Shown: one piece after another, positions 14,454 through 23,300 of the stretch
Numbering within the stretch: the first letter of the stretch is position 1
Layout: every line of letters begins with the position of its first letter
From: Amycolatopsis roodepoortensis
Lineage (GTDB): Bacteria > Actinomycetota > Actinomycetes > Mycobacteriales > Pseudonocardiaceae
Length of the DNA stretch: 64,000 nt
Reading direction: 5' to 3'
Assembly (NCBI RefSeq): GCF_014873915.1
Contig: NZ_JADBEJ010000006.1
Span: forward strand, 1 to 64,000
Program-made: the position numbers and the translations under genes
The notes under the pieces: generated by a model
The model's database searches: none
Told to the model about the DNA's origin: nothing
The model's input: the letters and a program-made list of their open reading frames with translations, nothing else

Positions 14454-14933
14454 ATGACGACCATCGACGACCTGACGACCCTGACCACCTTCGCCGCCAG
14501 CTGGGCGGTGCTGCACGTCGCGCACCACCTCGGCGACCACATCACCGGCCAGACCGACCGGCAAGCCGAACACAAAGGAGCCCCGCTGCCCGAAGAGGTC
14601 GAGACCGGCGCCAAGGCCCGGCACAGCGGCTGGGCGGCGAACCTCGCTCACATCGCCCAGTACCACCTGACCCTGCTCGTCCTGGGAGGTCTCGCCTGGC
14701 TCGTGCTGCCGCTGCGCTGGTCGCCGGCCGGAGTCGCCGCGGCGCTCATGGTCTCGGCCGTGACCCACGCCCTCCTGGACCGGAAATGGCCGGTGCGATG
14801 GCTCCTCGAGCACACCGGCTCCCCGGCCTTCGCCGCCCTCAACAGCGGAGGCCTCAACGGCATGTACCTGGCGGACCAAGCCCTCCACGGCCTCGCGCTT
14901 GGCGTCTCCGCCGCCCTGCTCGCCGTGCTCTGA
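14454..14933 (+). CDS. DUF3307-like membrane protein
   Basis: This 159-residue protein begins with a His-rich helix (LHVAHHLGDHITGQTDRQA) and has three hydrophobic segments around residues 63-83 (HLTLLVLGGLAWLVLPL), 90-108 (AGVAAALMVSAVTHALLD) and 143-158. The pattern 'HH.GDH' plus 'SAVTHALLD' resembles DUF3307 membrane proteins seen on phages and plasmids. The conserved His residues suggest metal binding. Role unknown. Ribosome site GGAGG upstream. Confidence 0.6.
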   Translation: MTTIDDLTTLTTFAASWAVLHVAHHLGDHITGQTDRQAEHKGAPLPEEVETGAKARHSGWAANLAHIAQYHLTLLVLGGLAWLVLPLRWSPAGVAAALMVSAVTHALLDRKWPVRWLLEHTGSPAFAALNSGGLNGMYLADQALHGLALGVSAALLAVL

Positions 14934-14977
14934 CGCCGCCATCGACGACACCAGGCACACCTGATCTACCACGCAGA

Positions 14978-15013
14978 TTTGATAGGGATATCAGCAGAAA
15001 CAGCCCTATCAAA
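14978..15013. repeat. TATC stem-loop 1
   Basis: TTTGATAGGG at 14978-14987 pairs perfectly with CCCTATCAAA at 15004-15013 around a 16-nt loop, in the gap before the small gene at 15056. Confidence 0.75.
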
Positions 15014-15055
15014 CCTGTTCACCCCCCACAGGAATCGACGGAAAGGACCCGGCAC

Positions 15056-15244
15056 ATGACCTGGATCAGCACACGCCAGCAAGATCGCGACCACAACGGC
15101 CAGCGCAACGACTGCGGAGCCTGCGGCCACGAAGGAACAGCAGAAGACCCGCTGGTACTCACCGACACCGGCTCCCGCGTTCACAACAGCCACATCACCG
15201 ATCCCGGCAGCGGCCTGTATGGCGCGCGGCAAACCAACCCCTAA
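15056..15244 (+). CDS. small Cys-pair protein, 62 residues
   Basis: ATG at 15056 is preceded by GGAAAGGA. The peptide has one CGACGHEG pair that could be half of a zinc site, and it is otherwise polar (WISTRQQDRDHNGQRN). No family recognised. It is bracketed by two TATC stem-loops. Confidence 0.55.
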   Translation: MTWISTRQQDRDHNGQRNDCGACGHEGTAEDPLVLTDTGSRVHNSHITDPGSGLYGARQTNP

Positions 15245-15264
15245 AACCCAGGTGTCCGCCTACG

Positions 15265-15307
15265 CAGGCTTGATAGGGCTATCGACACTAAAGCTCTATC
15301 AAGCCTG
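15265..15307. repeat. TATC stem-loop 2
   Basis: CAGGCTTGATAGGGCT at 15265-15280 pairs with AGCTCTATCAAGCCTG at 15292-15307, 15 of 16 bases, with an 11-nt loop. It is the longest member of the family and directly follows the 15056 gene. Confidence 0.8.
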
Positions 15308-15408
15308 CTCTCTGCGTTGTGAGCCCGGAATTGTGGGCGAGAGTCCGGCGGACTCCTCGTGGGAAGCCGCGCCGAGCACGTCAGCTAGCCGCGCGAACTG
15401 CCCGCACT

Positions 15409-15433
15409 AGTGCTGTACTGTCACTACAGCACT
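15409..15433 (+). promoter_or_regulatory. operator candidate before the 457-residue HTH gene
   Basis: AGTGCTGTA at 15409-15417 pairs perfectly with TACAGCACT at 15425-15433. A third half-site-like TGCAGCACT lies at 15450-15458, and TTGACC at 15443-15448 could be a -35 element. The gene starts at 15479. Confidence 0.55.
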
Positions 15434-15478
15434 CTAGATGTGTTGACCGTGCAGCACTGGGACAGGGGAGTGGACGCG

Positions 15479-16852
15479 ATGACGTTGAACGACGAACCGG
15501 TGGCCAATGGCCTACGCACCGATCACCCATGGCCGAACCTGCCCTTCGTGGACGACGGGCACATCCCGATCGAGGACCCCGACGCGGTCGAAGGCCTCGG
15601 CCGCGGCGCGGGCGGCGACATGTGGGGCCGCTGCGACTACGACGACTCCACGGGGGAGTGGGCGGCCTACACCACCGACCCGAAGAACCACGACTTCGCC
15701 TGGGTGCTGCGGTTCCACCCCGAGCACGGCTTGTCGGTGCTGCTCTACCGCGACGAAGCGGGCTCAGGCGCCTACGACGAATGGTTCGGCGATAAGGCCC
15801 TGATGAGCCGCCTCGGCGGCTACTGGTGGGACGGCACCACCTGGTATCGGCCCCGGCAGGTGCTGAACTGGGCCACCGAGACCTACATGCGCCGCCCCGT
15901 GCAACGGCCGACGATGATCACCGCGGCCGACCTGCTCGACGACAGCTGCCGTCCCGAACAGGGCACCGTCGCCAAGATCGCGCAGTTCACGCCCGGCCCG
16001 CCGGTGCCGCCACAGCAGTGGCGCCACGACCTGGCCCGCTGGGCCCAGCACCGCGCCGACCGCGACGTCCTGGCGCTGGGCCAGTGCGTCGTGACGCTGA
16101 ACGCGCCCGAGCTGGCCGAATCCGCGCTCCTCGGAGTGGAGGAGTTCGCGGCCGAGACCGGCATCGCCGCCTCGACCCTGCGCGCCTACATCGCCCGCGA
16201 CGAAGCCGACATCCCCGCGCCCCAAGCCAGCGACGGCGGCCGCAAACGCTGGTCCCGCCCGGTCGTGACCGACTGGCTCGAGCAACGCCGCCGCGATCCT
16301 GACAACGCCGCAGCCGCTCTCGTCGGCATCGACGCCGGAGTCGAACCCGAAACGTCGGGATTGATCTCCCCGGCGTTGCGGCGGCTGTGGGTCCGGCTCG
16401 AAGAGAAGCTGCAGCGCGAGCTGTGGGAACAGCCCGCCGTGCGACGACGCTGGGCTCGGCCCTACCGCAACGAATCGGCGACGAAGGACCTGGCCGTGGA
16501 TCTCGGCTGGGTCGCCGCGGTCAACGCCGACGCCGCGATCCCGGTCACCGACCTGGCCTGGATGATCCAGCAGGGCGTGCTGTGGGAGCTGCAGCGCTTC
16601 CGCGACATGGCCGCGGTCGGCACCATCAGCCTCACCCGCCAGGCCGGCCACGCGCTGGGCTGGTTCATCGAGCAGGCACCCAAACGGGCACCAGCCCTGT
16701 TCGGCGCCATCGTCCGCGACGCCGGCAGGACCCTGGAGATCCCGGCCGAGGTGGTCGAGAAGTCCCTGCGCAAGTCCCTCATGATCGACGGCGGCATGCC
16801 GGAGAAACGCGTCGACGACTTCTTCGCCGTAACGTTCCCCCCTCAAACGTAG
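15479..16852 (+). CDS. large DNA-binding-type protein with MerR/excisionase-like HTH
   Basis: This 457-residue protein has ATG at 15479 with AGGGGAG 9 bp upstream. The centre (about residues 220-275) reads LLGVEEFAAETGIAASTLRAY, then KRWSRPVVTDWLEQRRRD. This is the pattern of a MerR/excisionase-type winged helix, where the HTH is followed by a short wing. The N-terminal 130 residues are Trp/Asp-rich and the C-terminal 180 are helical, and neither is recognised. A palindrome in front suggests autoregulation. It may be a regulator of the plasmid genes around it, but that is only position-based. Confidence 0.6.
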   Translation: MTLNDEPVANGLRTDHPWPNLPFVDDGHIPIEDPDAVEGLGRGAGGDMWGRCDYDDSTGEWAAYTTDPKNHDFAWVLRFHPEHGLSVLLYRDEAGSGAYDEWFGDKALMSRLGGYWWDGTTWYRPRQVLNWATETYMRRPVQRPTMITAADLLDDSCRPEQGTVAKIAQFTPGPPVPPQQWRHDLARWAQHRADRDVLALGQCVVTLNAPELAESALLGVEEFAAETGIAASTLRAYIARDEADIPAPQASDGGRKRWSRPVVTDWLEQRRRDPDNAAAALVGIDAGVEPETSGLISPALRRLWVRLEEKLQRELWEQPAVRRRWARPYRNESATKDLAVDLGWVAAVNADAAIPVTDLAWMIQQGVLWELQRFRDMAAVGTISLTRQAGHALGWFIEQAPKRAPALFGAIVRDAGRTLEIPAEVVEKSLRKSLMIDGGMPEKRVDDFFAVTFPPQT

Positions 16853-16870
16853 CCCGACTGAGTCGTAAGG

Positions 16871-16913
16871 CAGGCTTGATAGGCATATCTTGGCTACAGA
16901 CCTATCAAGCCTG
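16871..16913. repeat. TATC stem-loop 3
   Basis: CAGGCTTGATAGG at 16871-16883 pairs perfectly with CCTATCAAGCCTG at 16901-16913 around a 17-nt loop. The arms are identical to the outer arms of stem-loop 2. Confidence 0.8.
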
Positions 16914-17002
16914 CTCAGCCTCCTTTTCACCTTGCCAGCATGACGGCAAGATCCGCTCCAAGAACTCCCCGGACTCGGCTGGGGTCAGGCACAATCCCGA
17001 TC

Positions 17003-17527
17003 ATGAACCACGCTGAAAGCCTCGATCCCGACGCCGGCGGTCCGCTGGACACGTGGACGGTGGAACGCCCTCCGGTCCAGCACGCACTGGCCGATCAGTT
17101 GTCGACATTGGTGGGCGAGATGGATGTCGAGTCCGACACCACGCGCCGCAAGCTCAGCAAGGGCGGCCTGAGCCGTGCGGGGCAAGCCCAGCGGATGCTG
17201 GAGCAGGCCGAGCGGGTGATGGAGATGTCGCTGGCCTGCGACCGGGCGCAGGGGATGTCCTGGACCGCGATCGCCACCATGACCGGCCAGCCCGCCGAAG
17301 ACCTGCGCGGCCGCTACGGCGAGATCGTCGAGGCGGCGCTGGAGAAGGTTCGGGCGGAGGCGCCGGTCGAGGACACCGGCCCGGTGTGGATGCCGACGGT
17401 GCCGCGCCGGGAGTACCGGGGCGATTTCTACTCCGGCCCGGACGACCCGGAGATTCCCCAACCCGGCCGGCGCGCCACGCCGGATCCTGTCCGGGGCGGA
17501 TCCGGTTCGCCACAATCAACGTCATGA
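17003..17527 (+). CDS. hypothetical protein with possible HTH
   Basis: This 174-residue protein has a central helical part (AQRMLEQAERVMEMSLACD, then GMSWTAIATMTGQPAEDLR) that looks like a short HTH of the 'W..IA...G' kind. The C-terminus is Pro-rich. No family named. Its stop overlaps the next ATG (ATGA at 17524-17527), starting a chain of three coupled genes. Confidence 0.55.
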   Translation: MNHAESLDPDAGGPLDTWTVERPPVQHALADQLSTLVGEMDVESDTTRRKLSKGGLSRAGQAQRMLEQAERVMEMSLACDRAQGMSWTAIATMTGQPAEDLRGRYGEIVEAALEKVRAEAPVEDTGPVWMPTVPRREYRGDFYSGPDDPEIPQPGRRATPDPVRGGSGSPQSTS

Positions 17528-17760
17528 TCACCGACATCTACATCACCGTCCGCGACCGCGACGAAGGCCTCTACCTGGATCCGCCGGGTCAGGAGCTGTG
17601 CGTGTCGGTGACCGGCGACGATGTCCACCTCGGGCTCGTCGACGTCGACGAGGCAGGCCACCGGACCCCGCGCCCCGAACGCGACATCATCGTGCCCGCG
17701 CGTTCGCTGCTGCTAGCGCTGCAGGCGGGCATCAACGACACATCGGCCACGAGGTCATGA
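17524..17760 (+). CDS. hypothetical protein, 78 residues
   Basis: This small protein is mainly beta (TDIYITVRDRDEGLYLDPP, then LCVSVTGDDVHLGLVDV) and ends in a short hydrophobic helix. It is joined by ATGA overlaps to the genes on both sides. No family recognised. Confidence 0.6.
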   Translation: MITDIYITVRDRDEGLYLDPPGQELCVSVTGDDVHLGLVDVDEAGHRTPRPERDIIVPARSLLLALQAGINDTSATRS

Positions 17761-17948
17761 CACACAGCCTGCGCACCTACCACCGCGTCGACGAGCAGGG
17801 CGTGCAGTGGATCGGGGTGAACGTGTGCTCGAAGCAGTGCGACGGTCCCCGTTCCGACCGCCATCCGGGCCGGACGTTCTCCGTCGACGAGGACTGCCGC
17901 CACTGCGGCGCACCTGGCGAACTGGAATGGCGGCTGAACAACTGGTAG
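17757..17948 (+). CDS. small Cys-rich protein, 63 residues
   Basis: It starts at an ATG overlapping the previous stop. It has four Cys in two pairs, CSKQC and CRHC, with a His between, giving a probable zinc-binding fold. No other clue to its role. Confidence 0.55.
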   Translation: MTHSLRTYHRVDEQGVQWIGVNVCSKQCDGPRSDRHPGRTFSVDEDCRHCGAPGELEWRLNNW

Positions 17949-18056
17949 CCCGGCTGCGCCACCTGGCGTGGGCGCGCCGCGGGACGGCGACAAGCCGGTC
18001 GGGCGGTAGAACGGGACGACGAGAGCCGGGCGCGAGGGGCGACAGGGGAGGCCGAG

Positions 18057-18356
18057 ATGGCGACGAGCGATCCGCGGTACGTCGTGGAGCAGGGGACCGA
18101 CGGCAGTTGGCTGGTGGTCGACCGAGGCACCGACAGGCGCGGTCGCCGCGCGATCCACCGCGCCCCGGACGAACGCGCGGCCCGGAGCGAGGCGGAGACG
18201 CTGTCGGGCATGGAGGCCGCCGTCGACGCGCTACCCGAGCCCGAGCCCGATCCGGACTTCGACGCGATGTTCTCCGCCGCCCTCGGCGCCGGCGCCACAA
18301 TCGACGAGACCCACAATTTCGACCACCTGCTGCAGTCCCGGCCCGGCCAGCGGTGA
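18057..18356 (+). CDS. hypothetical acidic protein
   Basis: This 99-residue protein begins with a strand-rich part (YVVEQGTDGSWLVVDRGTD) and has an acidic Pro/Glu stretch (LPEPEPDPDFDAMFSAAL) in the middle. Its TGA overlaps the GTG of the next gene (GTGA at 18353-18356). No family recognised. Confidence 0.55.
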   Translation: MATSDPRYVVEQGTDGSWLVVDRGTDRRGRRAIHRAPDERAARSEAETLSGMEAAVDALPEPEPDPDFDAMFSAALGAGATIDETHNFDHLLQSRPGQR

Positions 18357-19054
18357 GCGCCGGCACCGGCGGGGCCGCGCGGCCGCCGCGCGTGGAGGAC
18401 CTGCCGAAATTCCGGGGCCTGCCCGTGCCGTACCTGGTGCCCTGGGACGGCGAGGCCGGATACGAACCGGTCATCAGGGTCTCGCTGACCGACGGCGTGT
18501 GGCGGGTCGCCTTCGCCGACGAGCGGCCCGGCGACCGGGACGACCGCGGCGTGCTCTGGTACCGCAACGAGCCCCGCGTCGACGGCGAGGACCTGGTGGC
18601 GCTGCCTCACATGGGCCGCGTCCACGAACGACGGCAACGGGACTGTATGCAGCGCCCGGCGTGCCAGGTCTGCAGCCGCAGCCTGGATCCGGACGCGGTG
18701 CCGTGGCTGCTGCCCACCCCGGAGATGGCCGACATGGGCGAGGGCGGGCACCGGTGCACCCCGACCCCGCCGACTTGCCTGGACTGTGTCCCCGCGTCCC
18801 GCCGCTACTGCCCGGCGTTGCGCGAGGCCGGATCGACCCTGCTCACCGTGCGCGCCTTCACGGTGTGGGGCGTGTCCGGGATCGTGTGCAGCACACCCGC
18901 CGACGCCGCCGAGTTGCTCGGCCGCCGCCGGAAAGGGTGGATCGGCTGGGACAGCGAGCTGCTTCCGCTCACTATCGCCCAGGAGATCGTCGTCCGCATC
19001 GACGAGTTCGACATCGTCGACGCAGCCCCCGTCGACGACCCGGCACTGCTCTGA
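18353..19054 (+). CDS. hypothetical zinc-binding-type protein
   Basis: This 233-residue protein has two Cys clusters: CMQRPACQVCSRSL near residue 100, and CLDCVPASRRYC near residue 140. They suggest a structural zinc fold. The remainder has YLVPWDGEAGYEPVI and RYCPALREAG segments without a match I know. It is coupled to the upstream acidic protein by a GTGA overlap. Role unknown. Confidence 0.55.
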   Translation: MSAGTGGAARPPRVEDLPKFRGLPVPYLVPWDGEAGYEPVIRVSLTDGVWRVAFADERPGDRDDRGVLWYRNEPRVDGEDLVALPHMGRVHERRQRDCMQRPACQVCSRSLDPDAVPWLLPTPEMADMGEGGHRCTPTPPTCLDCVPASRRYCPALREAGSTLLTVRAFTVWGVSGIVCSTPADAAELLGRRRKGWIGWDSELLPLTIAQEIVVRIDEFDIVDAAPVDDPALL

Positions 19055-19167
19055 TCAGGGCCGGATCGTCTGCGGGGCCCGCATCAGCTGAGCGGTCCAG
19101 AGCCGGTCATGGCCGCTCGGTGGGGAACGAGAACTCACTCTGCCCGTCCTCGGGTGCGCTCTGGCCT

Positions 19168-19518
19168 TTATCGCCTACCGGGCTGCCGAGGAATCGACGA
19201 TTCCGTCACCGACTTCTTCGTCGCGTCTTTCGAGGTTGTCGGTGGTGAATCGTCGGCGAGTTTGCGCAGGCGGCGGACCTCGGCCTGGGTCTCCTCGATC
19301 ATCTCGGCGATATCGGCGACGCTGGCACCCAAACCGGCCAGACCGACGACCGCGGCCGCCATGTCCGCCTCAACCTCCTGCCGTCGTGTCCGTGCGACCT
19401 CGAAAGAGGTGATCCACTCGAGTTCGGCCTGTTCCCGCTTCCGGGCGGCCTCCCGCCGTGCCGCGATCCGTTCCCGGACGACCTGCCGGGCCTGCACTGT
19501 TGATGATGTTTTTGCCAT
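19168..19518 (-). CDS. coiled-coil hypothetical protein
   Basis: This 116-residue protein is nearly all helix, with long charged stretches (RERIAARREAARKREQAEL, then DIAEMIEETQAEVRRLRKL). A middle segment (AAAVVGLAGLGASVADIAEMI) resembles a short HTH. The tail is basic and Ser/Thr-rich. It lies convergent to the 18353 gene and just downstream of a membrane-protein gene on the same strand. Confidence 0.55.
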   Translation of the reverse strand: MAKTSSTVQARQVVRERIAARREAARKREQAELEWITSFEVARTRRQEVEADMAAAVVGLAGLGASVADIAEMIEETQAEVRRLRKLADDSPPTTSKDATKKSVTESSIPRQPGRR

Positions 19519-19574
19519 CACCCCAGGTTAGGCACGAATCCTGGCAAGATCACCCGACTCGGATCGCGCTCGGC

Positions 19575-20006
19575 CTACTCCGCAGCAGCCGGTGAACGCA
19601 GAGTGTTCACCGCGACACGGACAAGGATCGGTCCGCCGCCGGCCACCGCGGCGGCGATGGCGATCGCTACCGGATCCCCGCCATGCTGACTCCACATGCC
19701 CAGGCCGCTGAACACCACAAGCAGTACGACGACCGCGCGGAACAGCCGCGTGAGGCGCAGCAGCTCCTGGGCGCGAGGACGGATCAGCACGGCCGCGATC
19801 GCCGCAGCGTGCAGAGCCAGCGGCCAGATGAGGCCGCCCACGATCTCCTGGAACGTCCCCAACGGCGCGAACGCCCAGCGGAAGGCCTGCACAGTCAGCG
19901 GGATCGATGCCACCTCGGTCACGACAGCCATGATCAGAAGCGCGATCGGGGCGGGTGACCAGGTGACCTTGTGAGTTTGGGTGTCCACGACAGAAGTCAT
20001 CGGCAT
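19575..20006 (-). CDS. membrane protein, possibly SpdB/DUF2637-like
   Basis: This roughly 143-residue protein has four hydrophobic segments (ALLIMAVVTEVASIPL, IVGGLIWPLALHAAAIAA, FRAVVVLLVVFSGLGM, AIAIAAAVAGGGPILV). The layout, with 'WPLALHAAAIAAVL' in the second span, recalls DUF2637 spread proteins of actinomycete conjugative plasmids. That fits its position next to the relaxase, but the match is weak. The start is taken at 20006, and upstream in-frame starts are possible. Confidence 0.5.
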   Translation of the reverse strand: MPMTSVVDTQTHKVTWSPAPIALLIMAVVTEVASIPLTVQAFRWAFAPLGTFQEIVGGLIWPLALHAAAIAAVLIRPRAQELLRLTRLFRAVVVLLVVFSGLGMWSQHGGDPVAIAIAAAVAGGGPILVRVAVNTLRSPAAAE

Positions 20007-20310
20007 CCAGACAATGTCGGCCGAACCGCCGATCGAGTGCTCTGCGCGCGAGCCCGGCCCGCATCCACAGCGCGCCTCCGCCGTACCTGTCACCACCGAC
20101 TACGCTGCACCGTGCACCCTCGTGCCTGGCGCTCGACGCCCGCACGCCGCAGCCCACGTGCTGCCCGGTGATCAACTTGCCCGTACGGCACCCCTGGCCG
20201 ACACCACACCTCTGGCACTAAAGTGTGCGGATGCAAAGGCGCTGGTCAGAGGCGCGGCGTACGGTGGATCTTGAGGGGCAGGGAGGCCCCGCGAGGGTTG
20301 GGGGACCCGG

Positions 20311-23300
20311 ATGACGATGACGTGTCACGTCCTGCACGCGGGGGACGGCTACACGTACCTGACCGACCAGGTCGCTTCGTTCGACATGGAGCGTGAGCCT
20401 GGGCAGTCGCTGGCGGACTACTACCTGGCCTCAGGCACCCCGCCGGGCCAGTGGGCCGGGTCAGGGATCTCTGACCTTGGCATGTCCGGCCAGGTCACCG
20501 AGGAGCACATGCGTGCCCTGTTCGGCGAGGGCCTGCACCCGGACGCTGACGCGATGGTCGCCCGCTGGATCGACGCGGGTATGCCGTACGCGAAGGCGAT
20601 CGACCGGGCCCGGCTGGGCCGGCGGTTTGCGCCTCCGAAGGGCGGCAAGAGCCCGCTCGGGGTCGCCGTACAGGAGGGCTACGACCGTTTCGCGGTCATC
20701 CATGATCGCCGTCCCAGCGTGGCCGAGCGCCGGGAGATCAAGGAGAAGATCGCCGCGGAGATGCTGTCCGGGCCGGGCGGCACGCCGCCGGAACCGGCGG
20801 TGGTGCGGCGCTTCCTCGTCGACGAGCTCGGCAAGGCGGATCAGCCCGTCACCGGTTTCGATCTCGTCTTCACCCCGCCGAAATCCGCGTCGGTGTTATG
20901 GGGCCTGGGGAAACCGGACGTCGCGCAGGCCATCGAGGAAGTTCACGAGCAGGCGTGGCGGACGGCGCTCGCCTACGGCGAACGTGAGGCCGCGTTCACC
21001 CGCATCGGCGCGGGCGGGGTCGGGCAGATCGACACGAACGGCTTCGTCGCGGTCGCGTTCCAACACCGCGATTCCCGCTGCGGCGACCCGAACCTCCACA
21101 CCCACGTGGTCGTCGCGAACCGCGTGCTCGGGGTCGACGGGAAATGGCGGACGCTCGACTCGCGGCAGGTGCACCGGGTCGCGGTGTCGATGTCGGAGAC
21201 CTACAACGCCGCCGTGGAACACGGCCTGACCGAGCGGCTGGGCGTCGCCTGGCAGAACGTGCCGAAGCCCGACGGGAAGCGGCCGGTGCGGGAGATCGCC
21301 GGTGTCCCGGATGAGCTGATCACCGGGTTCTCCAGCCGCCGCAACCAGGTCGAGAAGAACTACGAGCGCCTGATCGGCGAGTACGTGAAGGCCTACGGGC
21401 ACACGCCGTCGCGCAGCGTGCAGATGCGCCTCGCACAGCAGGCCACGCTGGAGGACCGGCCGGAGAAGGCCACCGCCGGAACGACCCTGGGCGAGCAGCG
21501 CGATGCCTGGCGGGCGGCGGCGCAGGGCATGCTGCCCGGCCAGGACCTCGATCGAACGCTCGCCGCGACGATGGGCCGCGCGGCCGCGGCCGCCGAACCG
21601 GTCGAGGTCGGGCAGCTGGCGGCGACGGTGGTCGACATCGTCTCCCAGCACCGGTCGACCTGGTCGGTGTATCACGTGCGGTCCGAGGCGATCCGCCAGC
21701 TCAAACCCCATCGGTTCGCCACCGCCGCCGATCGCGAGCGGGTCACCGAAGAGGTCGTTGCCACGGCGCTGGGCACCGAATCCATCGAACTGTCGGTTGC
21801 CCTCACCCCGCCGCCGAAGCTCCTGCAGCGCGCCGACGGCGAATCGATCTACCAGCGGCACGGCGCGACCCGCTACACCAGCACCGAGATCCTCGACGCC
21901 GAACAGCGGCTCCTCGACGCGGCCCGCACGCAGGCCGGGCCGGTCGTCGCGGCCCGGGACGTGCACGCGGCGATCGCGGCGCACGAGGCCCGCACCGGGC
22001 GGGCGCTGGATCCCGGGCAGCGGCAGCTGGTGGAACAGTTCGTCACCTGCGGAAAAGCCTTGGCGGTCGGGATCGGCCCGCCGGGCGCGGGGAAGTCGAC
22101 GGCGATGCGCGCGGTCCGCACGGCCTGGGAGACCACCGGCGGCCGGATCATCGGCCTCGCCCCCTCGGCCGCCTCGGCCCAGGTCCTCGGCACCGAGCTC
22201 GGCGTCGCGGCCGACACCATGCACCGGCTGGTCACCCTGCACGCCCACGGCCGCGAGATCGACCTGCGCGCCGGGGACATGGTGCTGGTCGACGAGGCCG
22301 GGATGGGCGGCACCCGCACCCTCGACGCCGTGCGCGCGATCGCCGCCGAACGCGGCGCCGTGATCCGCCTGGTCGGCGACTACCGCCAACTCGCCGCAGT
22401 CGAGGCCGGTGGCGCGCTGCGGCTGATCCACCACGACCACGGCGGCACCGAACTGACCCGCCTGCACCGCTTCCGCGACCCGGCCGAAGCCACCGCGGTG
22501 CTGCAGCTGCGCGTCGGCGACAAGGCGGCGGTCGGCTTCTACAGCGGCCGCGGCCGCCTGCACGGCGGCACCCGGACCGCGGTGCTGGACCAGCTCTACG
22601 CCGACTGGAACACCGACACCACCCTCGGGCGGGCGTCGATCATGATGTCGGACTCGACCGAGGTCGTCCGCGAGCTGTCCGGGCGGGCGCAGACCGACCG
22701 CCGCGCCACCGGCGAGGTCGAACCCGGAGGTGTGCGGCTGCGCGACGGGACGAGCGCCGGCGTCGGGGACCGGATCGTCACCCGCCACAACCAGCGCCGC
22801 CTCGCCCTCGGGCCCACCGACTACGTCAAGAACGGCGACCTGTGGGACGTCACCGCCCGCCACGACGACGGATCCCTCACCGTCCGGCACGTGCGCCACC
22901 GCGGCGAGATCACCCTGCCCGCCCCGTATGTCGCCACCCAGGTGGAGCTCGGCTACGCCGCCACCGTGCACCGCTCCCAAGGCCTCACCGTCGACGTCTC
23001 CCGCGGCTACCTGACTCCGATCGCCGTCCGCGAAGCCGCCCTCGTCGCGCTCTCGCGCGGTACCGAGGAGAACCACGCCTACCTCGACACCGACACCATC
23101 CTCGACCGTGGCGAACCCGAGACCCTGCCCGGCGAGCTGTTCTACCGGCACCGCAACGACGACCCGGCCGCCGCGGCGATGACCGCGATCTTGCGCCGCG
23201 AAGGCGCCGAACTCTCCGCCACCGAACACCTGCGCGCGGCACTGGAGGAACCGTTCCGGCTCGACGTCGCCGTCCCCGCCTACCTGCACGCCCTCGACGT

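Noticed and set aside
20105..20310. Placing oriT just before the relaxase gene
   Set aside because: No clear nick-site inverted repeat seen; position is likely but cannot be supported from sequence alone.
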